Positions 35,180-46,247 of a stretch of DNA of 64,000 nucleotides are shown here, piece by piece (position 1 is the stretch's first letter; each line of letters opens with the position of its first letter). The position numbers were made by a program, and so were the translations under genes. The stretch lies in assembly GCF_024868665.1 (NCBI RefSeq), contig NC_079899.1, forward strand, positions 26,096,085 through 26,160,084. Direction: 5' to 3'. Origin of the DNA: Triplophysa rosa. Lineage: Eukaryota; Chordata; Actinopteri; Cypriniformes; Nemacheilidae. The notes below the pieces were generated by a model. It ran no database searches. It was not told the origin of the DNA and saw nothing but the letters and a program-made list of their open reading frames with translations.

Positions 35180-36671
35180 AAGCAGCACATGAAGAAATCC
35201 TGTTTTTAATTCTGTTATCAGAAACCGATAATGTAAAAATGATAAATTGAAAATAAATCTTGGAACTGAAATGCGTGTTTGTCTACATTGATGTTTGACT
35301 AAAAATAACTATTTTTCTAGAATGAAAAAGCTGAGGTGGTTTGATTTCTTCTGTCTGGAGACAAAGGTTGCTTGTTCTTTAGACGTTTAGCTATTTATAC
35401 CCTTATTATTCTTACAGATAAACTCTATTACATGTCCGTGTTGGAAATGATGAATGACGAGGAAAACTAGCTGTGATGACTTCAGCAGAAACGCAGAGGT
35501 TGTATTTTAAGACGCTGTTTTCTTAAATAGCCACAACGAGAGTTCAAACTACATATTTCACATCAGAACAAATATATGTTTTCACGTGTTTACGTTCAAG
35601 CGTCGTGTGTTTTATACATCGAGCGGTGTGCATGTCCTGTGAAGGATTTGTTCTCATTTCATCTCTACGCGATACATCAAGACACGTCTCAGAAAAAAAT
35701 GCACTCCACGTCCGAATCCTGCCATAAAACAGTGTGAACACATTGAAGATCCATTACAACACGGCCTTTATTTTCAGATATTTAAATCAGTGTGATTTAC
35801 ATGATCAAGCGTGTTAAATCTGCCAGCGCTGACAGAGGAGGACGCCCGGAGCCGTGCACAGGCCCAAATCTCTTCCGCTTCTGAGAACACAGTCTCTGTG
35901 TCTGTCTGTGCGTTCTTATGAGAATACTACAAATAAAAACCACGTTTACTATAGTCCATGCATACTGTAGTTACTGTGTGTCTGTTCTGTGCACCACATC
36001 GTGTGTTATTGTCAAACACTTCAGTCTATTTGACAGCTGCGTTGAGGGTTTGTGGTGGGTTATATCAGAATGTCGATTATTGGTTGTTTATATGTTTTTG
36101 TGGATAACCGTTCTTAAGTCTCATCATGTTCAGGCTATCCTCGATGGTTCACAGTTTGCTTTGGTTTCGTTTATTAACTTTATTGTCCACAATATGGGCA
36201 AAATGATCTTTAACAATTAGGGAAATGTTTCACCCAACAATTGATAGTTTTTGATGTGTTTAACAGCTGTGGTGTCTGAAAACTCTTCTCGTATCGCTCA
36301 GAGCTGCAGGACTCGAAAAATCTCTTTGTGTTCAACTAAACGAGATTTACATCTTGAGGTCGAGCAAGAAATTGTGATTATTTTTAGGGTGAATTATTTC
36401 AAGGATCCGTACACTAAAGTGTCATGTAATTCTTTACTGATGTGCGTTCATGAAGCATTGGTGAGATCTTTCTAAAATAATCTCATCTGCACCAAAACCA
36501 AGTACTTTTAATTTTGAATTAGCTGTAACTTTAGTCCTATAGCTATTTCTTATATTCTCAACATTTCCGCTCAGTGCAGTCATTTTAACGTTTCAGTTTT
36601 CACAATGTTCTTAAAGAAGTGTCCTCAATGTTTTTTTACTTAAACATTATCATTTGGAATTTTTAAACATT

Positions 36672-36909
36672 AAGGGCTGGTTTCCCGGACAGGGATTAAG
36701 ACTAGTCCTAGACTAAAATAAATCTAAGAGCTGTCCTAACTGATTTTCACGGACATATCTTAAAACACATCAGTGCCATTGTGTTGTCTCAAAATGCACA
36801 CAAGTGATGTTTTTATTATGACATGTTTGTTAAAATCACTTACATTTCATAATTAAACTAAAGTCTAGTCCTGGTTTAAGATAATCCCTGTCCAGGAAAC
36901 CGCCACTAA
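36672..36909. mobile_element. GGTTTCCCGG/CCAGGAAACC MITE, copy 2
   Basis: GGGCTGGTTTCCCGGACAGG at the left and CCTGTCCAGGAAACCGCCAC at the right are inverted. ACATTAA occurs just outside both ends and may be the target duplication. It is a full-length relative of 29274-29508. Confidence 0.75.
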
Positions 36910-37357
36910 GACATTAAATGGTGTTCAAATAATTGTCACGTAACAAAATTAAATTTATACAGTTGTATTGGAGTATTTAAATCAAGTCTTTACAAGCATC
37001 TATCCACACCGTAAAACTTTTCTGTGGTTTTACAGCAGATTTGCCAGCAATTTACTGTAGATTTAATTACTACTAAATACTACTTCCTATTAGTACTGTT
37101 TTCAATTTGAGTTCAAATTTACACGCTGACTTTTGAGATTCAAAATGAGCAAGAAGAGGTCGGCCTCATTACTGGCATTAGCACAGCAACGCTGCAAAAA
37201 TAACATTCTTCCTAAGCATTTTTGTCTTGTTTTCTACTAAAAAATATTGAAATTACCATACATTTACATAACGAGAAAAGTGACCTAAGATTTATTGTTT
37301 TATGAAAGAAAATTGAAGAACTAGGTAAGTTTATGTTGAAGACAAAATAGTAAATTA

Positions 37358-37650
37358 AAGGAGTAATTCACTTTCAAAATGAAAATCATTTAATCTCCCT
37401 CTTGTCATTTCAAACCTGTATGACTTTCTTTCTTCCGCAGAACACAAAAGAAGATATTTTGAAGAATGTTGTTAACAGCCCCTTTTTTTTTTTTTTTGTT
37501 TTTATTTTATTTTTTTTTTTTTTTTTTCTATCTTTTTTTAAATTTTTTTTTTTTTTTTTTTTTGTATTAATTTTTTTTTGTTTTTAATTTTTATTTGGTT
37601 TTTTAATTTTTTTTTTATTTTTTTTTTTAATGTTTATTTGCTCCTTTAAA
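37358..37650. mobile_element. AAGGAGTAATTCAC MITE with poly-T centre
   Basis: The left end TTAAAGGAGTAATTCACTTT then CAAACCTGTATGACTTTCTT and AACACAAAAGAAGATATTTT leads into about 150 bp of T-rich sequence (37483-37632), then TTTGCTCCTTTAAA. The T-rich centre has replaced the right half seen in other copies. Confidence 0.6.
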
Positions 37651-38434
37651 TCTACAGTAAGTTACTGGCAACCTGCTGCAAAATGTTTTACAGTGCAGAA
37701 AGCTTTTTATTCAGAACTGCCTGAACCTTAAAGCATCACTATCACCGTATAATCCTTTCTAGTGTTTTTCTACACACTGATCAAGAATAAGTTTGGCTGA
37801 ATCCTAACAAAGTGAAATGTAGTGTTTAGGGCGAGTGCGCCATCTGCTGGACACTGGCAGAGTAATCCTGTGAGCTAAACCATCATTCACACCTCGTTCT
37901 GAACTGTTTGCATTCATGTTATTCACACTGTTTGAACTTCAGCCAGACAACAACCACATATCACTGCAGCTGACACAGTAAAACCACTCAAAACACCTTA
38001 GCAACCACTCACAACGCATCACGGTGGTGGTAGGTTACACAGTTTTGCTTCAGTAAAAGTACAAATCTAGTTTGATCTGAAATGCAATGATATGAGACAG
38101 ATGGACATCATCAGTTTAATGTGAGGGAGGATGTATAACCTGCTCATAACCTGAGCATAAATCCAACAGTTCTGGAACTGCTCTAAAAACCACAGACACC
38201 ACAAATGAAAAGCAAAACCCCCAGACACCACATGAACGTAACACTAGTGATCATTACATACACAACCAGTTCACTCAAAATAGGTTCTTCATTTGTACTG
38301 CAACTCTACTACAAGTGAACTTATAATAAGAAGAAATACATAAATATACATAGCCTATATGTTATTTTGGCACTTACGTGTACTACTGTGTTCCTGAAAT
38401 GAATCGAAAAACAAAACAACACATGTAACAATAC

Positions 38435-38988
38435 ACCGTTTCATCAGACCCCCAGTTAACTTCCGGTTTGTGTTTGGCTAGTGTCTAATAAAATAACTTT
38501 TTATATTTTATTTCCTTTATGTTAATATTAATTAATATGATTTTTTTATTGTATAATAACTGTATTAAGTAAACAATTTGTTGAATGGGTCCTGTAGTTC
38601 GGTCGCATTTGAAGAACACTGACATCTAGCGGCTGACATTGGTATCGCAGTCTGAATTCAAAATATTGGAGAGCCCTGTTGAAAAAAACAGCATATGCTG
38701 GTTTGGTGTGTTTTGATGCTGGTTTAAGCTGGTCCTTAGCTGGTTTAAACTGGTTAAACCAGCATCAAAACATACCTAACCCGGCACATACTGTTTTTTT
38801 TCAACAGGGAGAAGTTTAGCCGAGTAACGCTTCTTCTGGGTTTCTTTTGATTGTCATCAGAAATAATCTCCAAGCGCTCTATTGTTTGTGAATGTGTACC
38901 GGAAGTTCAGTTGGGGGGGTTAACGTTAACAAATGAACGTTTCATCTCAACAAATTAACTTTTGTTTATTTTGTTGAGATGAAACCGT
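38435..38988 (+). mobile_element. CCGTTTCATC/ACTTCCGGT MITE family, copy 2 (complete, carrying a hairpin insertion)
   Basis: It runs from ACCGTTTCATCAGAC to GTTGAGATGAAACCGT and shares the internal blocks of copies 1 and 3. It is interrupted at 38672-38817 by a short foldback element. Confidence 0.75.
38672..38817. mobile_element. hairpin MITE with CCCTGTTGAAAAAAA termini
   Basis: CCCTGTTGAAAAAAACAGCA at the left and TACTGTTTTTTTTCAACAGGG-like sequence at the right are inverted. Inside are GCTGGTTTAAGCTGG repeats that also fold back on each other. It sits inside copy 2 of the CCGTTTCATC family, which is intact at this point in copies 1 and 3. Confidence 0.75.
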
Positions 38989-39599
38989 CTATAACAAATC
39001 TTTTGGTAGATAAAAGATCCCAAGACAAATGAGCGGGCCGTTCTGAACACTTCACACAGAACTGAGCAGAACTCACTGAAGCACTGAGAGATGTTGGAGA
39101 GAAATGAAGCCTGCAGACATGAATGCAGATGTTTGAGTTGGAGGTGAAAGAGTTTTCTTCACAGGAACTGTAGCAGTGAAAACCCCCGAGACCGAGCCGG
39201 AAAAACCTCTCCTGTTCCTCCAATCTGATCTCTGTGTGCTCCTGTAATCCTGAAGAAATATTATTTCACTGCCAAACTCAATCGGACAGACACACGTCAC
39301 ACGTACACGAGGGTTTCTCATGAAAACTAAAGCTAAACTGTAAACGATTTGCCGGTTTTGTTGGTAGAGCTGGTTTAGTTCATTAGTCTCTAACAGCCCA
39401 TCAAACTACACCAGTCCAAATAAAGCAAAAACCAGCAGACCGCTTTGATGCAATGTCTACGATTTTTCTGGGTTTAATACAAGTTTGTACTGATGTAAAT
39501 TATTTCACATCATTTCATTTTTCTCAAAATAATTTTCTGTTATAATGGACGGTTGTTTTTATGACACGCTGTGTGTAAATAACATCAAATTACAAGCTT

Positions 39600-40310
39600 C
39601 GTGAAAAAATAAATTTTATTCAATATTACAATAGGCCGTTATGTTGTTTAGTTTAGACAAACAGTCAAGAGAAGATTAGAAATACCGTAGACCTACATGC
39701 ACAGTTTCTGTCATCATGTGGTTGTACATCTGTATGTGAGTCTTTCTTCAGTGGAACACAAAAGAAGATATTTTGAAAAATGTCTCCGTGGTTTTGTGTT
39801 CATACAATGGAAGTCAATGGAGTTCAGTGTTGTTGTTTGATTATCAACATTCTTCAAAATATCTTCTTTTGTGTTCCGCAGAAGAAAGAAACTCATACAG
39901 GTTTAACATGACACGAGGATGAATAGATGATGACAGAATTCTTGTTTGGAGACAAGTACGTGGAGATTAAAGCAGAAATTAATGTTTTGTACACAAAACT
40001 CTTTTCTACACCTAACAACTGAATAAAGTAACAGCTCAGCTGCATCCAACGGATTTACAATTTTAGAAGATTGAAGAGTTTAGAGATCCTGAAAATCTGT
40101 AAAGAACGAGTGGCACAAGGTTTCTTCAAGACCGTCATGTGACACACAGATAGTAAACCCGCTGGCATGAGTATGAAAACAACACAAAAGCGTTAGAGAA
40201 GTGAAGGAGAGCATCACAGGACCGAGTCATTATGGCGTCCCTAAAGGTATTCAGAGATAGTGCTTTAGAGATAGTACACGGTGGGACCTCTTTCAGCAAG
40301 AGTGTTGTGT
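39600..40310 (-). other. probable clic5 3' UTR
   Basis: The sequence after the clic5 stop is mostly unique and reaches an AATAAA-type signal on the minus strand at about 39613-39618 (TTTATT on the plus strand). It overlaps the partial MITE at 39715-39960. Confidence 0.45.
39715..39960. mobile_element. partial MITE of the AACACAAAAGAAGATATTT family
   Basis: Two inverted copies of the AACACAAAAGAAGATATTTT block flank ATACAATGGAAGTCAATGGA, with TGATGACAGAATTCTTGTTT at the right. It lies at the edge of the clic5 3' UTR. Confidence 0.6.
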
Positions 40311-43300
40311 TCACTTGCCGAGTCTCTTGGCTACGTCCTGATAGGCCAGTTCAATCTCTGGATCCGCCGGACACGTGTTCGTGAACTCATCTCGAGCGTA
40401 AGCGTTCTGAAGATATCTCCAAACTCCACTCAAGTCTGCTGAGATCTCAAAGTTACGATACTTCTTCGAAACCACCTGAACGACACAAGAAACACATTGA
40501 ATCGCGTGAAAATGTTCTGGAATCCAAACACGACCCTTCTAAGAGGTGTTGGCTTTCCGTCCGCACGGATGATCATTTTGTGAATGAAAATGAAGCTTTT
40601 TGAAAACGCTCTTAAACGATTTATAAAACTGTCTTCTGATTGTAGTGCGGACTGTGAAAACAACAGCTTTTGAGAACGATGAGGCATGATTTTCAGTCAT
40701 GTGATTCAGCCCAAAGCAAAGCAGATTTTTTTTTAAATTACATTTATTATTTTAAAGCTGTCCAATATTTTGCCATAAATGTGTCTTTGACATTTTCTTT
40801 GACAAGAGACGGAAAGTAAATAAACGCCTGACAGAAGAAAACTTTTGGAAAACCCTTAAAGGAGCAAGTTCACCTTCAAAATGAAAATGATGTCATCATT
40901 TACTCTCCCACTTGTCATTTCAAACCTGTATGACTTTCTTCCTTCCGCAGAACACAAAAGAAGATATTTTGAAAAATGTTGGTAACAGAACAGCACGGCC
41001 CGCCATTCACTTCTACTGTAACCGATGCAATGTTAACAACATTCTTCAAAATATCTTCTTTTGTGTTCTGCGGAAGAAAGAAAGTCATACAGGTGGACTA
41101 AATCCAGATTAGTGTAGATGTACCTAAACATACAGCATCTAACAATGTCTTTACAGAAACATAAAAAACAAAACTTAAAAAATAAACTCTCGTCTTAGAA
41201 ATATCGACAGCATTAAGACGTGTGACAACTAGGCCCGGCGGTATTTTCAGTATCATCAGATGTCATCACCTTGACTATGTGTAGTTTGGGGAGAAGGTTG
41301 CAGTCGGCGAGGGTCAGTTCATTGCCGTCCAGGTACTTGCGGCTGGACTGCGTCTCTTCTCCTGCGCCATCAGAATCCGTCTCATCCGGCAGAGCAGAGT
41401 TCAGAAACTCGTCCAGTTTCTTCAGAGTTTTCAGAAGCCCGTTCTCCAGACCTGACACATGAACACATGAACGTTTTGAACTTCATCAACCTGTCTCATG
41501 AATCTCATCACGTCAGACTCACTTGCGTTGGCTTCTGGCTTGGTGTTCTTGATGTAGGCCGAGAACTTTGCGAAGATGTCATTTCCCGCTGCATTCGACT
41601 CCTTGTTCTTTGCAGCCAGTTTTGGATACCTTGAGAGGTAAAAGGAACAAAACTTCACCACGGTTGAACGCAGTAATATCACGATCAATAGAATTGTTCA
41701 GTTTCATAACCGATCGATCTTGTCAACCTACTTTGGAGGTGCTAGCATCTCTTCTAAGAATTCTTCGATTTTGTTGACATCCGTCCGCACCTCTCCGTTG
41801 AACGTGAGGAAGGGCGGTGGGGTTCCCGGGGCCAGATTACGAAGATCTGCAGGTTTCCTTTTTCAAATCAAAGATATAATTTCTGCGTGAATAAATCCTG
41901 AAATGGTTATGTGATGGCAGAAGTGATATGTTGTGATGGCAGATGTGTGATGGTCACCTCTTCAGGTCGACGGTGGTGACGTTAAACACAACACCCTTCA
42001 GCCACAGGATCATAAAGAGTCTTTGAGAGAACGGACAGTTTCCAATGCTCTCGCCATCACAACCCGCCTGAAGAACACCAACGATACAAGAGTCAAATAA
42101 TGACACAACAACGCTCACCCAACCAACACACAACGTTACCATGACGTAAACACTATCACGTTTTTTCTTTAATGTACATTTCATCAAACACAACCGACAT
42201 TCTGAAAATATTTACATACGAGCTTTTCTTTTATTTTTGGAGGGTTCTGTAATACAGATGATAATACGTTTGATGTATAATGCGCCTTTCTCACACCCAA
42301 AGCACTACAACAATACATTAAATAAGTAATAATAATAATAATTTAAAAAAAGATCAAATACAACTTTTTTTAAAGGGGCAGTTCACCCAAAACAGATGTG
42401 TCAAAGTTCATGCAGCCGATTGTGTCCTGATCCTAAACAATTGAGATCATATAGAGATATCTCTCTGATGTCTATATCAGATGTTATGGATGAAGTCACA
42501 CGTACACAACTCAATACAAAAGAGCTCTTATGAATCAGTGCCAAATGTCCCGCTCTGATATTGGGATCTGGAGCTTTCCAGCGGGCCTGTCACCGGAGCT
42601 GGACATCAGATCTGTACCCGAGCTGAATTATTCATGGAAATTCCATTACCTGCCCTATTAGACCGCAGCAAACAGACTCCGGGTCAAACCTGAGTTAGCC
42701 GTCATTCACAACACCTGGACTCATGCGTTTATCACTTCAAATCTCTCCTATCAAACACACCAGACAGACACATTAAAAACACCGAACGTCATATTATCAT
42801 CATACTTTTAAAGGGACAGTTCACCCAAAAAATGTAAATTTGGTCATCATTTACTTGTTGTTCCAAACCTGTACAAATGTTTTGAAAAGCACAACAGAAG
42901 ATATTTGTAAGAATGTCAGTAAGCAAACAAATCTCATCCCCCATTTACTGCCATAGTAGGGAAAATAAATACTATGGGATACTATCTGTTTGGTTACTGA
43001 CATTCTTACAAATATCTTCCTTTGTGTTCATCAAAACAAAGTCATTCATACAGGTTTGTAACAACCTGAGGGTGAGTAAATGATGACAGAATTTATTTTT
43101 GGGTGACCTGTCCCTTTAAGAGTAATATCTCCTCTGCGTTTTCTGTCACTATAATCGATTTTTCATAAGACGCCGCATGAATGAAATGAATTCTGAAGCT
43201 GCTGATGTAACTGTAATCACTTCCCAAATCTGTCAAACAAACAGCAGACAGAACACCAAGTCACTTGTTTTCATCTTTCTTACCTTCACAAAGAGTTCAA

Positions 43301-43334
43301 TGTCAGGATCTTTCTCCTCTTCATTTGAGGTCAT
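40311..43334 (-). CDS. clic5: CLIC5, chloride intracellular channel protein 5 (complete, six exons)
   Basis: CLIC proteins are GST-fold proteins that exist in soluble and membrane-associated forms. CLIC5 links membranes to the actin cortex in stereocilia and podocytes. Coding exons in gene order: 43284-43334, 41958-42067, 41732-41857, 41523-41629, 41270-41451 and 40311-40475 (stop TGA). Lengths 51, 110, 126, 107, 182 and 165 nt give a clean 246-residue frame, matching the conserved CLIC exon pattern. The N-terminal thioredoxin-like domain holds the glutaredoxin-like motif with Cys28 in [20 protein letters not shown], which includes the putative membrane segment. The all-helical C-terminal domain includes [29 protein letters not shown] and [19 protein letters not shown]4 is the nearest alternative; linkage to enpp4 favours CLIC5. 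Acceptor quality before exon 3 is poor, but frame and length support it. Confidence 0.93.
40853..41100. mobile_element. MITE of the AACACAAAAGAAGATATTT family in clic5 intron 5
   Basis: TTAAAGGAGCAAGTTCACCT, then CAAACCTGTATGACTTTCTT and AACACAAAAGAAGATATTTT, followed by the inverted block AAAATATCTTCTTTTGTGTT and AAGAAAGTCATACAGGT. The far right terminus is missing. Confidence 0.7.
42808..43119. mobile_element. complete TTAA-flanked MITE in clic5 intron 1
   Basis: TTAAAGGGACAGTTCACCCA at the left mirrors GGGTGACCTGTCCCTTTAA at the right. The interior has inverted ACATTCTTACAAATATCTTC-type blocks. It is the reference copy for the family seen in part at 14.7, 16.6, 37.4, 39.7 and 40.9 kb. Confidence 0.85.
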
Positions 43335-44157
43335 ATCGGTCCGGCTGTCACACGGATAATGGTCGTGTTGTATGTTTTGATTTGGCCCCTGCGGTCAGCT
43401 GTCAGAGAGACACTTCCACTGTCACACACGGCCCAAAAATATCCTCCACGCGGAGCTTTTGGGAGGAGTTGAATGTCACCTACACGGCTGCTAGTATCAC
43501 TCACTCTCTCACTCTCACTCGCTTTCAGAAATACGATGACGAATCACATCTCAACCCTTCGTGTCAAAACTCTGTGTCATGCAGATCAGAGAACACTCAC
43601 GTCCAAAGTTATAAACTCTTCCATGAGACATCACAGCTGTGTCTGTTTACTTTCCTATAGTTTGTCTATGATTTCAGACACGGGTCATTCAAACTTCCTC
43701 TACATCAAGACATTCATCTGAAAGCTTTTGATTTGCATTAGAAAACACATGAGACTTTCATAGATGTGCGTAAGATCTTCTTGAAGTTATCTGTAACAGA
43801 TCATCTTATCTGAACGTCACTTACTGGTAACATTCATCACATCAGCTTTATTTCTGAACGCGTGACATGAGGATGGGCGGGGGGCTGATGGGTAAAACAT
43901 TCCAGTGAGTTCAGTCTAAATATAAGAGCTGTGACACTCGTTTACACGTGACTACTGACCTCAGAACAGTCAAGAGTCACATATTTTGTAAACATGATGA
44001 AAATGTATTTGCACAACACTTTACATGATTAATAAACTGAATATAATGTAGATTCTCAGACGTGTAGCTGTGATCCTGTCATACACTGACACTGATCGTG
44101 AAGTGTGAGCGACCTCTAGTGTTTACTTCAGTACATATAAACAGATTTATTTATAGA

Positions 44158-44593
44158 GTTTCATCGGACGAGCCTGACCCCCAGTTAACTTCCGGTTTGT
44201 GTTTGGCTAGTGTACAATAATATAACTATTTATATTTTAAGTTATGTTCATATTCAAATATATTATTATTTTATTGTGCAATAATCGTATTAAATAAACA
44301 ATTTGTTGAATTTTGTTGTATGTTCATTCGTTGAATGTGTCCTGTAGTTCGGTGGCATTTAAAGAAAGCGTGTGGCACACTGACATCTAGCGGGAGAGCT
44401 TGGTATCGCAGTCTGAATTCATAATATTGGAGAGACGAGTTTAGCCAAGGAACTGTTCTTCTCGGTTTCTTTCGATTGTTATCAGAAATAATCTCCAGGG
44501 CTCTATTGTTTGTGAAGGTGTACCGGAAGTTCAGTTGGGGGTCACAAAAGTGCGCACGCGCAGTAACGTTTGTTTATGTTGTTAAGATGAAAC
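44158..44593 (+). mobile_element. CCGTTTCATC/ACTTCCGGT MITE family, copy 3 (complete)
   Basis: It runs from GTTTCATCGGACGAGCC to AAGATGAAAC, with long inverted subterminal blocks: CCCCCAGTTAACTTCCGGT at the left against ACCGGAAGTTCAGTTGGGGG at the right. It lies between clic5 and enpp4. Confidence 0.8.
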
Positions 44594-44644
44594 GGTTTTA
44601 AAATAAAATCACATAAATCACAAACTGTTTCTGTAACCCTGCAG

Positions 44645-44734
44645 TGAAGTGAATGATGGCAGATCTTCAACAGAAACCTTCAGATGACTCTACATCTCTA
44701 CAAAAACACATCACCGTCTACAACAATCATACAG
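44645..44734 (+). other. candidate orphan exon
   Basis: A 90-bp stretch is preceded by a good acceptor (TTTCTGTAACCCTGCAG) and followed by a good donor (CAG/GTAAAG). An ATG at 44653 opens a frame to the end of the exon, reading MMADLQQKPSDDSTSLQ and ending near YNNHT. No partner exon on the plus strand was found before klhl10, and I do not recognise the peptide. It may be chance, part of a long non-coding RNA, or an alternative first exon. Confidence 0.25.
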
Positions 44735-44959
44735 GTAAAGAATGACAGCAATGTCACTTTTGAATAAATGATTTCATTAAAGATGAGGTGTGTGTTCAAA
44801 TACTTTCTCTTATACGGCAGTTTAATGTGCGAAGTGAACTGTATGTCACACACTAAACAGAAAGTGACATCTATGACAGAGACAGAGTTGACGACACTCA
44901 TTTACTGTTCGCTATAAGAAAATGAAAGAAAGGACTCTTTATAAATACCTTAAATAGAT

Positions 44960-46247
44960 ATTTTATTTGATTTTCAGCTGACAAACACAAGTAGGCAATG
45001 TGAGAAAAAAAACCCATTTGACTTTTTCTCTTCACTTTTTGCTTTGCATAGTCGAACGAAGGTTTATAAGCTTTGGATTCATGACCACAAACATCTTTAA
45101 AGTCCAATACTGAACCAACGAGGTCAATCTACTTTATATCAGTAACTGAAACTCGACCCTAACTTAATTGCTAAATGTGTACAACCGCAAGAAAGTGTCA
45201 CAAAATAGATTTTTAGATAAAACTATTAAAAAAAGAACAACATATAGCATAAATTCAGAAACAACATCATTTCTTATTCCCAAATAAAAGCAGCACAAGT
45301 TGTAAAAGCACATCTAACTTAAATTAAATAGAAAAATACAAAAACAGCAGGAGGAAAGTTTGCCCATCTCCCCTAAAGATTTCCCAACCAGTGCAACAAA
45401 CACAAACGTACAGTGATGTACACTACATTAAATCCTACAGAAATGTGAGATTTGTCAGACACACGACTAATCAAATCTGTTCGCTTTTGATCTAAACGTG
45501 CAAATGCCTCTTTAACACGAACAAAACAATCTGTACCTTTAACAAAGAAATACATATTCAAATGAACACATGCGGCGTCATCTGATACACCACAAATAGT
45601 ACAATGTTGCGACAGGTCAACACAGTATTTTCAAGTAATCTCAGTAGAGTAAAGCTTCTTATCATTATTGCTTATGTTCTCCTTCAGACTGCACGAAAGG
45701 CTAAAGCGTCAGTAACAAACAACTGCAGAGTTATAGATGCAAAGCAAATGCTTATAACGATATTTTAAGAATATTATAAAATCTCTGTTAACAGCCTCAT
45801 GCTTGTGGAAAAGCGCATCAATACATTTGAAACAATATTTTCAGAGAATATTTTTAATCCAGTGAAATTGAGTGGCAACTCAGTTAAGACGGAAGCACTA
45901 AAAGCTTTTAAAGTTAAAAGCGGATGTTATATCGAGCACAGCGAGTGAAAATGAGAACAGATGCTTTTGTGGTTGTGTTCTACCAATCCCTTTATCCTTT
46001 TCACGGTGTTATTTTTGTCTCTATAACCGTTGTGAATTCTCTCTTAAATGTTTCATGTGATTGTCACCTTGGCACCATTTGTGGCACTGAAAGGAAAAAT
46101 TCAGACATGATTTACACACTGTGACCTTTTCGTGAGTAAATGACAGAACTTGAATTTCCGTGTGGATTCTTCTTTGTGCTTGAATGAAGTGAAACTGACC
46201 GTACCTGCATCTGTAAAAACAAAAAAAGCACACACGTGTGACGTCCA
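44960..46247 (-). other. probable enpp4 3' UTR
   Basis: About 1.3 kb of AT-rich, repeat-poor sequence lies between the enpp4 stop and a TTTATT (minus-strand AATAAA) near 44962. Short frames on either strand show no homology. Confidence 0.45.

Larger units (their letters stand above)
27715..39590. other. intergenic interval, repeats only
   Basis: Between the repeat nest and the clic5 3' end I find no exon with a recognisable protein and paired splice sites. Repeats are listed separately. The remaining unlabelled stretches (about 27.7-28.4, 29.5-30.2, 30.8-31.7, 32.8-34.5, 35.2-36.7 and 37.7-38.4 kb) look single-copy within the window. They could hold regulatory elements, which cannot be judged without comparison to other fishes. 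Confidence 0.5.

Noticed and set aside
37483..37632. T-rich tract as a processed-pseudogene or SINE tail
   Set aside because: It lies in the middle of a MITE copy with recognisable sequence on both sides, so it is an internal expansion.
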